Below are positions 15,960-24,331 of a stretch of DNA of 56,502 nucleotides, piece after piece. A program made the translations under genes and the position numbers. Origin of the DNA: Sterolibacterium sp964500605. GTDB taxonomy: Bacteria > Pseudomonadota > Gammaproteobacteria > Burkholderiales > Rhodocyclaceae. The stretch spans positions 1 to 56,502 of the forward strand of contig CAZCOS010000006.1 in assembly GCA_964500605.1 (NCBI GenBank), in the 5' to 3' direction. The number at the start of each line of letters is the position of its first letter. The first letter of the stretch is position 1. Under the pieces are notes generated by a model. It had not been told where the DNA came from. It saw only the letters and a list, made by a program, of their open reading frames with translations, and ran no database searches.

Positions 15960-17507
15960 TCAAGGCGCAACCGTAATGTCTACGACACTTGCGACAGCAG
16001 CGGGATTGTTCTGCCGGAACATACCGATGATGTCATCTACAGATTTCACCTTCAGCGGCGTCAGGTCACGCGCCCCGACCAAGGAAGGCGGGATGAGCAA
16101 TTCACGATCCGCACCAATACAGGCCACGCGCTCACGTCCGGGTTGATCGAAGCGAATCCGGAACCCCCCTGTGGCCAGTCGCACAACCGTTCCACTTTTG
16201 AGCGATGCATCTGCATGAAACTGATTGGGGAAAATCCGCGCCGTTGTTTTCGAGACGTCCTCGTAATAGCAATAAGCCGTCCCATTGCCATTCATCGTGA
16301 GGCTGAGATTCAAATACTCCCCAACCTTGAAAGTGGGCCGCGCTCCACGATCTGTCTGCAAATTCAGATTGAATGCAGGAACTGCAGGCATCGCAGCGGC
16401 TGAAGAGGAGGTCGTTGCATATGAAGGCGCAGGAGGCGTATAAGCCACCGGCTCGGCAGGCACTTTGCTTACTGCAGCCAGTTGATTCTGAACATCGTCA
16501 ATCAAGCTGGCATAAAGATCAAAATTGACCGTTCCGTCCGCAACGAGATGGGCGGCTGCCTGATATTCGATGATGGCGGCCTTGAGCGCGTCGTTCATGA
16601 CGCCATTCATCGGGCCATGATAACGATTCATCGAGCCGCCCAATTTACGTTGCACAAACAGGATACGATCCTTTTCCTTCATGTTCTCGAAGTCTTCAAG
16701 TGCCTGCGCACGGATGGCCGGATTGGTCAAATCGGTGTCCAGGCACTTCCAGTATGGCACCTGGGTAAACTTGCCGAGTGTTTCGATCAGCCCCAGCTCA
16801 ACCAAGGCGCGTGTCGTCGCCCCCACACCTTCGGAACGGCTGATGTCAACGTTGAAACTCATGCCCAGCTTCATCACCTTACCACCAGCCTCGCCAGAAC
16901 GCCCGCTCTTCTTGATCACCATGGTGTTGGAAGTACTGGTATTGGGCAAAATACGCCGGGACGCAACCTCGCCAATACTCATGTCCATGCTGATAACGTC
17001 AAACGAATCGTCCTTCGAGACACCAAAATCGAGAAAGGGCAACGAGAAGCCCGCACCCTTGTTTGTCCGAACGGCATTGTCATCCATCTGGGTGATCGAG
17101 CCACGAATGTAGTAGTCCGGGCGCAGACGAGTCTCATCTCCCGTCGAAGCAAAGAGGTTTGCCAGGTCATCGTTCCTGTTGTGAAAGTCGATGAATTCAA
17201 AGGCATTACTCTTCAACGTCATCCTGGAGATGGTGCTGATCAGCATTTCCTTGGTGCCGGTATTCACCTTACCGGTTTCATCTGGCATTCCGGCTGAAGT
17301 CACGACGATATTCTTCTTGCCAAAAGCCAGGAAAAGCTCATCCATACAGCGCAAGGCCTGCGAAAAACTGGTGATGGTCTTGACGGGAGCATTCTTCTGA
17401 CGATTGGCCTCTACCGCCCGTGCTACATCTTCATCCGCACGAGACAGTGTCGGCGACAAAAACAGAGGAAGCAGCAACAAAGGGATCGACTTATGACGAA
17501 GGTTCAT
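15960..17507 (-). CDS. CsgG-like export protein with peptidoglycan-binding-like and DUF4384-like domains
   Basis: The start is the ATG at 17507, with GGAG seven bases upstream. The 515-residue product has a Sec signal peptide (to about residue 24, ending LSRA) but no lipobox Cys, unlike curli CsgG. Residues about 50-245 resemble the CsgG/HfaB fold: an early KKNIVVTSAG strand, DYYIRGSITQMDD, and SMDMSIGEVASRRILPN corresponding to the conserved strand ending TGEV. Residues 282-336 (VQRKLGGSMNRYHGPMNGVM, then AIIEYQAAAHLVADG) look like a PG_binding_1 unit. After a Pro/Ala/Ser linker, 375-475 (FKVGEYLNLSLTMNGNGTAY, RIFPN) resembles DUF4384. It heads an operon of small exported repeat proteins, so a role as their outer-membrane channel is plausible. 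Oligomerisation is not provable here. Confidence 0.8.
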   Translation of the reverse strand: MNLRHKSIPLLLLPLFLSPTLSRADEDVARAVEANRQKNAPVKTITSFSQALRCMDELFLAFGKKNIVVTSAGMPDETGKVNTGTKEMLISTISRMTLKSNAFEFIDFHNRNDDLANLFASTGDETRLRPDYYIRGSITQMDDNAVRTNKGAGFSLPFLDFGVSKDDSFDVISMDMSIGEVASRRILPNTSTSNTMVIKKSGRSGEAGGKVMKLGMSFNVDISRSEGVGATTRALVELGLIETLGKFTQVPYWKCLDTDLTNPAIRAQALEDFENMKEKDRILFVQRKLGGSMNRYHGPMNGVMNDALKAAIIEYQAAAHLVADGTVNFDLYASLIDDVQNQLAAVSKVPAEPVAYTPPAPSYATTSSSAAAMPAVPAFNLNLQTDRGARPTFKVGEYLNLSLTMNGNGTAYCYYEDVSKTTARIFPNQFHADASLKSGTVVRLATGGFRIRFDQPGRERVACIGADRELLIPPSLVGARDLTPLKVKSVDDIIGMFRQNNPAAVASVVDITVAP

Positions 17508-17740
17508 TACAATCTCCAAACGGGCTCGTTACGTTAGCTACGTTAGCTACGTTAGCTACAAAATAATGCATTACCATGAACGTTCTCGATAGTGCACAAA
17601 AGCAATGCACATAATGCACAAAATTTACACAGAAACACCGCATGGCACAATGCTTTTCGCATTCACTCTGGAAAATCAATCATCCAGAAAATTCTAGCTA
17701 GTCCTTGATTAACGCATGAAGCGACAAAGAGTTTACAGTC
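17508..17740. promoter_or_regulatory. Divergent promoter region with 9-bp tandem repeats and TGCACA repeats
   Basis: This spacer separates the secreted-protein operon (minus) from the lipoprotein gene (plus). It contains three perfect tandem copies of TACGTTAGC at 17530-17556, 23 to 49 bp before the CsgG-like start. It also contains three TGCACA hexamers at 17593, 17606 and 17615. Both could be regulator-binding or RNA-level elements. I could not assign a sigma-70 or sigma-54 promoter with confidence. Confidence 0.55.
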
Positions 17741-18682
17741 ATGCCCAAGAATCGCTTGATATGGATCACGATTATCGCGCTGACCGGATTCCTGCCGGCT
17801 TGTGCATCCAATTCCAAAACAGCAGGAAGCCGCGCCGAACGTAACTTCAATGCGCCCTCGCTGACAGTCACCGTTTCGAGTACCCCTGGCGACATTCTCG
17901 CCGCAACGCCCACTGAATCCTTGTTGGAACGACTCAAGGTCAAGGATGCCCAGGGGAGAGTGGTCGACTACATCGCCTTCACGGATACCGAAGCCGGTGG
18001 GGTCATTTTCATCGATGGCAAATTTTACGGCTACATTTCCCGTCAGGATGCTCAGTCTTTCTACATTTGTCGCGGCCATGTCCTCAGCACACCCGGGCAA
18101 CACTGGGCAGACAACCCAACTGCCTGGATCGGTAGCCTGCTCGAACGAACCCATCCAGAAACCAAGGTATTGCTCGAGTTTTCCGGAAAAACCACACTGC
18201 AAACCATTAAAACCGTCACAGAAAATCCATTTCTAGGGCGCATCAAAGCCATCTTGGGGATGGGCTCCAATCCATTGAACGTATTCAGCACACTGAACAG
18301 TGCGCGTAACGATTACGAAGCCAGCGAACAATTTGAAAAAGAAACCGAGGCCATGGAACGACTTGCTCCGGGCAGCCCTGAAGAAGCACTTGCCAAAATT
18401 GCCTCACCCAGCGTACTGGCCTTCACCGAGAATGGGATGCTGATGATCTACCCGACCCACCGAATCGAATTTCATCTCAGCAAGGGCCTCATTCAGGCCA
18501 TACAACAACCCGCGCTTCACCTTCTTTCGCGCACCCAATCTGGCGTTTTCTATTCCCCCGGGGTCCAGTGGAAAGCCTGCACGGCAAAAGAATGGCCCAC
18601 CGCCCTCCCGGCTACCCTACCCGCTGCTCCAGATCAGACCAACGATCAAACGCCGCCGCCAACTCCGTCTCCAGAACCCTAG
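17741..18682 (+). CDS. Predicted lipoprotein of unknown function, divergent from the CsgG-like operon
   Basis: A 313-residue product starting MPKNRLIWITIIALTGF and followed by LPAC, a lipobox with Cys21 as the acylation site. The mature part has two predicted alpha/beta regions (VDYIAFTDTEAGGVIFIDGK, ENGMLMIYPTHRIEFHL), an acidic helical stretch near the middle and a Pro/Thr-rich tail (QTPPPTPSPEP). No family is recognised. It shares the upstream region with the secreted-protein operon, which suggests co-regulation, possibly as an outer-membrane accessory factor. Its 3' end overlaps the convergent uup gene by 71 bp. Confidence 0.75.
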   Translation: MPKNRLIWITIIALTGFLPACASNSKTAGSRAERNFNAPSLTVTVSSTPGDILAATPTESLLERLKVKDAQGRVVDYIAFTDTEAGGVIFIDGKFYGYISRQDAQSFYICRGHVLSTPGQHWADNPTAWIGSLLERTHPETKVLLEFSGKTTLQTIKTVTENPFLGRIKAILGMGSNPLNVFSTLNSARNDYEASEQFEKETEAMERLAPGSPEEALAKIASPSVLAFTENGMLMIYPTHRIEFHLSKGLIQAIQQPALHLLSRTQSGVFYSPGVQWKACTAKEWPTALPATLPAAPDQTNDQTPPPTPSPEP

Positions 18683-20552
18683 CCCGCGCCGTCATCGCCC
18701 GCGCCTCCTCGGGAGCCTCCCGATAAACCTGCCCTTCGGCAAGACAGGCCGCAATACGGGCCTGCTCGGCTTCAATCGCTGCAATCCGATCCGGTAAAGC
18801 CGCCAGTTCCTGCGTTTCCCGATACGACAATTTATTCTTTGGTTCTCGTTTTGGGGCTACTGCAGGCTCAGCACTGGCCGCCCCGGCCGACTTTCGATCC
18901 TTCACTGCCTCAACTGGCCCTTGCCCTTTTCCTTGGGCAGACCGAGCCACGGCCTGCTGCCAATCCTGATATCCCCCGGCGTATTCCCGCCAGACACCCT
19001 CCCCTTCAGCGACAAAACTCTGTGTCACCACCTGATCGAGAAAACGCCGGTCATGGCTTACCAGAAACACCGTGCCACTAAAATCCTGCAATAGCGTTTC
19101 CAACAATTCGAGTGTTTCGATATCCAGATCATTGGTGGGCTCATCGAGCACCAATACATTGGCAGGCCGCGCAAACAATCGTGCCAGCAAGAGCCGGTTA
19201 CGTTCCCCACCCGAAAGCGAGCGTACCGGCGAACGGGCCCGCTCCGGCGCGAACAAGAAATCTTCCAGATAACCAATCACATGTTTTCGCTGCCCGCCGA
19301 TCTCGACGTATTCCGAACCCGGACTAATGACCTCGGCCAGCATCGCCTCCTCATCCAGTGCCGTTCGGAACTGGTCAAAGTAAGCCACTTCCAGCCGTGT
19401 CCCCAAGCGTACCGCCCCCGAATCCGGCGTAATTTCACCCAGAATGAGCTTGAGCAAAGTCGTTTTGCCGATTCCATTCGGGCCAATCAATCCGATCTTG
19501 TCACCCCGCTGAATGCGGCAAGAAAAATCCCGTACCACGACACGCTCACGCCCTTCCGCACCGCTGAAGGCCTTCGAAACATGCTCCAACTCGGCCACCA
19601 GCTTGCCCGAGGAATCTCCCTGAACCAGCTGCATTTCGACCCTGCCCAAGCGTTCACGTCGTGCAGCCCGCTCCCGACGCAACTGTTCAAGGCGAAGCAC
19701 GCGCCCTTCGTTCCGGGTACGCCGCGCCTCAACACCCTTGCGAATCCAGACCTCCTCCTGGGCAAGAAACTTGTCGAACTTCGCATTCTGCTGCTCTTCC
19801 GCCGCCAGCTCGGCTGCCTTGCGTTCCTGCCAGGCGGAGAACGAACCCGGATAACTGTTCATCCGGCCGCGATCAAGCTCCAGAACACGCGAGGCAATCG
19901 CATCCAAAAAACTGCGATCATGAGTAATCACCATCACGGCCCCGCGAAAATCACGGATCAACTCCTCCAGCCAGAGAATGCCTGCCAGATCCAGATGATT
20001 GGTCGGCTCATCCAGCAACAACAACTCAGGCTCCATTGCCAAAGCCCGAGTTAGCGCAACCCGCTTGATTCCCCCACCAGACAAGGTTCCAACCCGCGCC
20101 TCAGCCTCCAGATCGAAACGGCTGATCGCCTGCTCAACACGCGTATGAATCCGCCAGCCATCCGCATGTTCCAGACGCGACTGCAAGGCTTCCAGGATTG
20201 CAAAACCTTCCTCCGTCGCCTCCTGCGCCACGGCATGAGCCGCCTCGTGATAAGCCAGCAAAAGTTCGCTGACCTCTCCCAAGCCAGCCGCAATCGTCTG
20301 ATAAATGGTCAGATCCGGATCAAACACCGGCTCCTGCGGCACATAAGCCACACGCAAACCCGGCTGTTTCCAGAGACGTCCATCATCCAGGCTAGCGACA
20401 CCCGCCAGCACCTTCAAAAGAGAAGACTTGCCACTACCATTTCGGCCAATCAAAGCAATGCGCTCACCCGCATCGATCTGCAGGGCGACCTGATCCAGCA
20501 AGGCCACATGACCAAAGGCGAGACACGCCCCATCCAACGTCAACAAAGGCAT
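18612..20552 (-). CDS. uup: ABC-F family ATPase Uup
   Basis: A 646-residue protein with two ABC domains and no membrane segments. The first P-loop is GRNGSGKSS with signature LSGGGIKR and LLLDEPTNHLD. The second is GPNGIGKTT with LSGGERNR and LVLDEPTNDLD. A C-terminal extension (about 540-646) rich in Glu, Ala and Arg forms the coiled coil typical of Uup. ABC-F proteins act on the ribosome or, for Uup, also in branched DNA metabolism. The product length matches Uup. The 3' end overlaps the convergent lipoprotein gene. Confidence 0.93.
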   Translation of the reverse strand: MPLLTLDGACLAFGHVALLDQVALQIDAGERIALIGRNGSGKSSLLKVLAGVASLDDGRLWKQPGLRVAYVPQEPVFDPDLTIYQTIAAGLGEVSELLLAYHEAAHAVAQEATEEGFAILEALQSRLEHADGWRIHTRVEQAISRFDLEAEARVGTLSGGGIKRVALTRALAMEPELLLLDEPTNHLDLAGILWLEELIRDFRGAVMVITHDRSFLDAIASRVLELDRGRMNSYPGSFSAWQERKAAELAAEEQQNAKFDKFLAQEEVWIRKGVEARRTRNEGRVLRLEQLRRERAARRERLGRVEMQLVQGDSSGKLVAELEHVSKAFSGAEGRERVVVRDFSCRIQRGDKIGLIGPNGIGKTTLLKLILGEITPDSGAVRLGTRLEVAYFDQFRTALDEEAMLAEVISPGSEYVEIGGQRKHVIGYLEDFLFAPERARSPVRSLSGGERNRLLLARLFARPANVLVLDEPTNDLDIETLELLETLLQDFSGTVFLVSHDRRFLDQVVTQSFVAEGEGVWREYAGGYQDWQQAVARSAQGKGQGPVEAVKDRKSAGAASAEPAVAPKREPKNKLSYRETQELAALPDRIAAIEAEQARIAACLAEGQVYREAPEEARAMTARARVLETELAAAFDRWSDLEQRVG

Positions 20553-20582
20553 CGTTCAGATTCCCAGCTCAAACATCACACA

Positions 20583-21794
20583 TTACTTGGCATCACGCAG
20601 CACGCAGCGGATACCCCCGGGAGCCTCGATCAAAGTGGCACAACGATTGCAATGCGTGCACCCATTCACATAGCCCGCATCGGCCCGGGCATGCTTCACG
20701 AAATCCGGATCAAAAAGCAGAGGACGGCCCAGCTGAATGAAGTCGAAACCCGCCTGCATCACGCGAATGATGCTTTCATTGCTGGACACCCCACCGATAT
20801 AACAGACATTCCCCCGCTGCACCTTCTCCCGGATTCGCAGCGCGTTCTCCAGCAAATAGGTTTCACGATAAGGGTAATAGCGGAACAAACGAGGGCCAAT
20901 CACCTGCAGCCCCATTTTCATCAGCGGATTCTTCTCCTGCTCCAGCATACCCGGCAGAATGCTGTCGCCATGAAACAGCAGCATCGGATTCATCGAACTG
21001 GTTCCGTCACTAGGAATCACACAATCCAGCCCCGCCTCATCGAACATCTGCGCAATCTTCGGTGACTCCTCATAAGTCACGCCCCCGGGAACACCGTCCG
21101 ACATACTGATCTTGCCCAGTAGCGGAAAATCATCGCCAACCGCCTTACGAACGGAAGCCAGAACCTCCAGTGGAAACCGCATCCGCTTGGCCAGACTGCC
21201 ACCATATTCATCCGTTCGCTTATTCGTGATGGGTGAAATGAACTGCGACAAACCATAGCCATGTCCGAAATGAATTTCGATAGCCTCGAAGCCGACCGAC
21301 TTCATAAAGGCTGCCGCCTGCCCCATCGTTTCCACCCGCTGACGGATTCCCTCGCGCGAAATTGCCGTACAAAAAGGCCGCCCCTGTGCCGCCCCCAACG
21401 AATTCAATCCGAAGGAAGGTCCCTTGGGTAGCCAGGTACTAAGCTGGGGATTTTTTGAGAATCCGCCCGCGTGACACAACTGTCCGGCCACGCGGGTTCC
21501 GCTCGACTTGATGGTCCGGATAGCCGCCTCCAACGGCGCACGGACATACTCCTCCATGAACATCATGTTCTCATTGAGTCGGCCATCGTTTTCCGCCGCG
21601 CAATAGGCCAGCGTCGTCATCGCCGTCCCGCCCGCACCGATCCGGCGATGAAGCTCCGTCAAGCCCTCGGAAGGTATCCCGGCCGGCGTCTTGCCTTCAA
21701 AAGTCCCGGCCTTGATGATGCGGTTACTCAGCACAAGGCCATTGAGCCGCGCCTCGGAAAAACATTTCTGCAACGCTTGCGCACCCTGCAACAT
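20583..21794 (-). CDS. NADH:flavin oxidoreductase of the old yellow enzyme family
   Basis: The start is the ATG at 21794, with GGAG upstream. The product is about 403 residues, a TIM-barrel FMN oxidoreductase: LVLSNRIIKAGTFEG at the N-terminus, GQLCHAGGFSKN, EIHFGHGYGLSQFISPITN with the His pair that contacts the substrate, and IQLGRPLLFDPDF near the end. A Cys cluster at the C-terminus (GCTHCNRCATLIEAPGGIRC) could suggest an Fe-S site, but it lies beyond the barrel and the full 2,4-dienoyl-CoA reductase architecture is absent. The substrate is unknown. It lies 29 bp after the Sel1-repeat gene and may be cotranscribed with it. Confidence 0.85.
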   Translation of the reverse strand: MLQGAQALQKCFSEARLNGLVLSNRIIKAGTFEGKTPAGIPSEGLTELHRRIGAGGTAMTTLAYCAAENDGRLNENMMFMEEYVRAPLEAAIRTIKSSGTRVAGQLCHAGGFSKNPQLSTWLPKGPSFGLNSLGAAQGRPFCTAISREGIRQRVETMGQAAAFMKSVGFEAIEIHFGHGYGLSQFISPITNKRTDEYGGSLAKRMRFPLEVLASVRKAVGDDFPLLGKISMSDGVPGGVTYEESPKIAQMFDEAGLDCVIPSDGTSSMNPMLLFHGDSILPGMLEQEKNPLMKMGLQVIGPRLFRYYPYRETYLLENALRIREKVQRGNVCYIGGVSSNESIIRVMQAGFDFIQLGRPLLFDPDFVKHARADAGYVNGCTHCNRCATLIEAPGGIRCVLRDAK

Positions 21795-21823
21795 GATGCC
21801 CACTCCGACCAAAAAGGGGCATT

Positions 21824-23920
21824 CTATGCCTGATCCGGCCCATCCTTCTCCGAAAAGGTTTCGCCCTGCAAGCTGGCCATGAAAGCAACAGCTCCCTCAT
21901 GTCCGGCACGCGAAGCCTTACGCAACCACTTCATCGCCAGCCGTTGATGACACGGCACCCCCTGCCCTCTGGCATACGCACACCCCAATTCATACTGCGC
22001 ACTGGCCTCGCCCAGTGCGGCCGCCTTACGCAACCAGCGCAACCCCTCGCGCAAGGATTGTGCAGCATGAGGGACTCCCTGGCCATGTAAAAGGCAGTAT
22101 CCCAAACTATACATGGCGTAGGCGTCCTCATGTTGCTCGACCGCCTGTTCGTACCAGCGCAGTGCCTCCCGGTGATCCTGCACCAACTGCCCGCTGGCAT
22201 CTTGGTAGCCGAAGTAATACAGATCCGCTAGGGCAATTTTCGCTTCAAACAAGCGTGCGGCCTTACGATACCAGTTCATCGCCTGTCCATCACTCCTTTC
22301 GACACCATGACCATACCGATAACAGGAAGCCAACATATAAGCCGCCCGGCGATGACCCAACTCCCCCGCCTTGCGATAGAAAACGACCGCTGCCGCAAGT
22401 CGATCCGGGCTTTCCGTGGCGGCTTGCATGTCCTGTTCAGCCCGGGAAAAGTAGTAACGCTCCAGCTCCCCCAATGCAAAGACCCAGCCCGACTCAGCGG
22501 CAGCCCGCAAAAGCTGCTCCCCCTGCCGCAGACTAGCCACCACCCCCAACCCTCGCAGATAACAGCGACCCAGCTCTGCCATCCCATGTGGCGAACCCGC
22601 TTCGGCTGCCACGCGATAATGCCCCGCCGCTGCAACTAGGTCGCGCGCCACACCCTCTCCCTGTTCGCAGCATTCCCCCAGCCAGATCCGCGCCGTCAGA
22701 TCCCCGGCCTCCGCCGCCCGACGATACCAGGCCACGGCCAAAGCCTTGTTCTCAGCAATCCCGTCCCCGTTACGGTAACAATGTCCCAACTTGCGCTGCG
22801 CCTGGGCATGTCCCTGACGCGCTGCCCGACGATACCAACGAATCGCCTCTGGCATATCCAGCAAGAGCCCACCCCGACCAAAGGCATACCACTCCGCCAA
22901 TTCAAACTCCGCCTCACGATTACCCATCTCGGCGGCTCGGCGATACCAACCCAGACCGGTCTGTAAATCACGCGTCACTCCCAAGCCGAACACATGACAC
23001 TGCCCCAACAAAAACATGGCCCCCGTAATGCGCTTCCGGGCCGCTGCACGAAACCACGTCGCGGCCTCGGCGTAATCCTGCACCCCCGCCTCTCCGGCAT
23101 AAAGCAGCATCCCGGTGCAATACATGGCCGCCGGGCTTCCACCCTCCGCCGCCAATCGCCAAAGTCGCAAGGCCTCTGTGCGATCTTCCAGAACGCCCCG
23201 TCCGAAAAAAAGACAGCGGGCCAGCAATTCATGCGCACGATTGTGGCCATGCGTCACCGCCAGCCGCAACCAGCGTGCTGCCCCATCAAAATCCCGATCG
23301 CAAGCACCCGGCAAGCCGAAATAGTAAATACGCCCCAGCCAGTATTGCGCCAACCGTGCACCGGGGCCACTGCGCGAAGCCGCCTTGTGAAACATTCCAA
23401 GCGCAGCCTTTCCATCCGGCTCCACGCCGTGTCCGCGCAAAAGACAAAGTCCCATCCAAGTCAAGCCACGCCGATCATCCTGCCTTGCAGCCGAAGCAAA
23501 AAGTCGCGCCGCCTCACCCACATCCTTGGGCAACCCAAAACCATGGTAAAGCAGCCAGCCCAACACCGCCTCCCCTGCGGCACAGCCCTGTTCGGCACTT
23601 TGAGTCGCCCAGCGCAATGCCTGGATGTAAGATTTATCGACCGCCCCCTCCCCCACCGCATATCGCCAGGCCAGCTCCGCCTGAGCCTGGCGGTTCCCGG
23701 CCATCGCCATGCGAATCAGTTCCTCAAGTGCCAACTCACGCCAGAACTCATCCGCCGAACCCAAAAGCTCGATCCCTTGCGCAGCCCCCCGCTCGATCAG
23801 GCTGCTATCCAGAGCCTCCCGAAAAATATCCAGCAAAACAGGGACATGCAAAGGCAGCATGGCCTCGCCGGGGGAAGCTCCAGAAGGTTGCGGCACGAGG
23901 CTGTGGCTCAAGGCTTGCAT
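21824..23920 (-). CDS. Sel1-like repeat (SLR) protein
   Basis: The start is the ATG at 23920. The 698-residue product consists almost entirely of Sel1-type helical repeats of about 36 residues, roughly fourteen to sixteen in number, each with the pattern AxxxLGxxYxxGxGVxxDxxxAxxWYRxAAxxG. Examples are LGHCYRNGDGIAENKALAVA and LGCAYARGQGVPCHQRLAMK. There is no clear signal peptide. SLR proteins serve as scaffolds for protein-protein contacts in bacterial signalling and cell-envelope processes. No partner can be read from the sequence. The Shine-Dalgarno is weak. Confidence 0.92.
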   Translation of the reverse strand: MQALSHSLVPQPSGASPGEAMLPLHVPVLLDIFREALDSSLIERGAAQGIELLGSADEFWRELALEELIRMAMAGNRQAQAELAWRYAVGEGAVDKSYIQALRWATQSAEQGCAAGEAVLGWLLYHGFGLPKDVGEAARLFASAARQDDRRGLTWMGLCLLRGHGVEPDGKAALGMFHKAASRSGPGARLAQYWLGRIYYFGLPGACDRDFDGAARWLRLAVTHGHNRAHELLARCLFFGRGVLEDRTEALRLWRLAAEGGSPAAMYCTGMLLYAGEAGVQDYAEAATWFRAAARKRITGAMFLLGQCHVFGLGVTRDLQTGLGWYRRAAEMGNREAEFELAEWYAFGRGGLLLDMPEAIRWYRRAARQGHAQAQRKLGHCYRNGDGIAENKALAVAWYRRAAEAGDLTARIWLGECCEQGEGVARDLVAAAGHYRVAAEAGSPHGMAELGRCYLRGLGVVASLRQGEQLLRAAAESGWVFALGELERYYFSRAEQDMQAATESPDRLAAAVVFYRKAGELGHRRAAYMLASCYRYGHGVERSDGQAMNWYRKAARLFEAKIALADLYYFGYQDASGQLVQDHREALRWYEQAVEQHEDAYAMYSLGYCLLHGQGVPHAAQSLREGLRWLRKAAALGEASAQYELGCAYARGQGVPCHQRLAMKWLRKASRAGHEGAVAFMASLQGETFSEKDGPDQA

Positions 23921-23999
23921 GACACCCAAGGTTACCGGAAAACCGCTTGGACGGACACGGAAATCTACGCCAAAATGTCACACACAGCCGGTTCCGGAA

Positions 24000-24273
24000 G
24001 GACAAAAAAACATTCCAAATTCATTTCCGCCCCCGCATTTACCTATCCACAAAAACTGTGGATAACTTTGTGGATGAAACCGGGTGAAAATCGCTAACCC
24101 CATTGTCCGAAAGCGTTTTTCTTACCCCGCCCAAAAATTAAGCTCCAAAAAAACATCGTTCAAAATCAATAACTTGCTTGCAAGTCATTCTCGCAACACG
24201 GTTTTTTGATGCAAGTCCTGATTTCATGAAAATCCCTGCCTGCACAACCCCTTTTCGCGGTGGATTTCTCGCC
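24000..24273. other. Intergenic region upstream of xseA
   Basis: About 410 bp separate the Sel1-repeat gene from xseA. Apart from the DnaA-box cluster at its left and the hairpin near xseA, this part is AT-rich with a short inverted repeat (ACTTGC TT GCAAGT) around 24173-24186. No open reading frame with a convincing start and ribosome-binding site is seen. It could encode a small RNA ending at the hairpin. Confidence 0.45.
24043..24077. promoter_or_regulatory. Cluster of three DnaA-box-like sites
   Basis: CTATCCACA at 24043-24051 (one mismatch to TTATCCACA), TGTGGATAA at 24057-24065 (a perfect box in reverse orientation) and TGTGGATGA at 24069-24077 (one mismatch, reverse) lie within 35 bp. 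No dnaA, dnaN or mnmG is nearby, so I do not call it oriC. A DnaA-regulated promoter or a DnaA-titration site is possible. Confidence 0.6.
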
Positions 24274-24301
24274 CTTGTCAAGCCTTGACAAGCATTTTTT
24301 T
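24274..24301 (+). terminator. Terminator-like hairpin just upstream of xseA
   Basis: CTTGTCAA at 24274-24281 pairs with TTGACAAG at 24285-24292 around a 3-nt loop and is followed, after CA, by T7 (24295-24301). It lies 30 bp before the xseA start, in the xseA direction. It would end any transcript coming from the left, or act as an attenuator if the xseA promoter is upstream. Confidence 0.7.
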
Positions 24302-24331
24302 ACCCCCCCAAGACTCGTTCCACGTCTCCTC

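Noticed and set aside
17530..17556. CRISPR array
   Set aside because: The repeat unit is 9 bp without spacers, so it is a plain tandem repeat.
17508..17740. Sigma-54 promoter upstream of the CsgG-like gene
   Set aside because: No site with the GG and GC spacing was found; the apparent TTGTGCA runs are the TGCACA repeats in reverse.
22994..24097. 367-codon plus-strand frame opposite the Sel1-repeat gene
   Set aside because: It is the antisense shadow of a repeat-rich GC-rich gene; its product is Pro-, Arg- and His-rich with no family motif.
24000..24331. Chromosomal origin of replication
   Set aside because: DnaA boxes are present, but there is no dnaA, dnaN or mnmG neighbour, so oriC is not supported.
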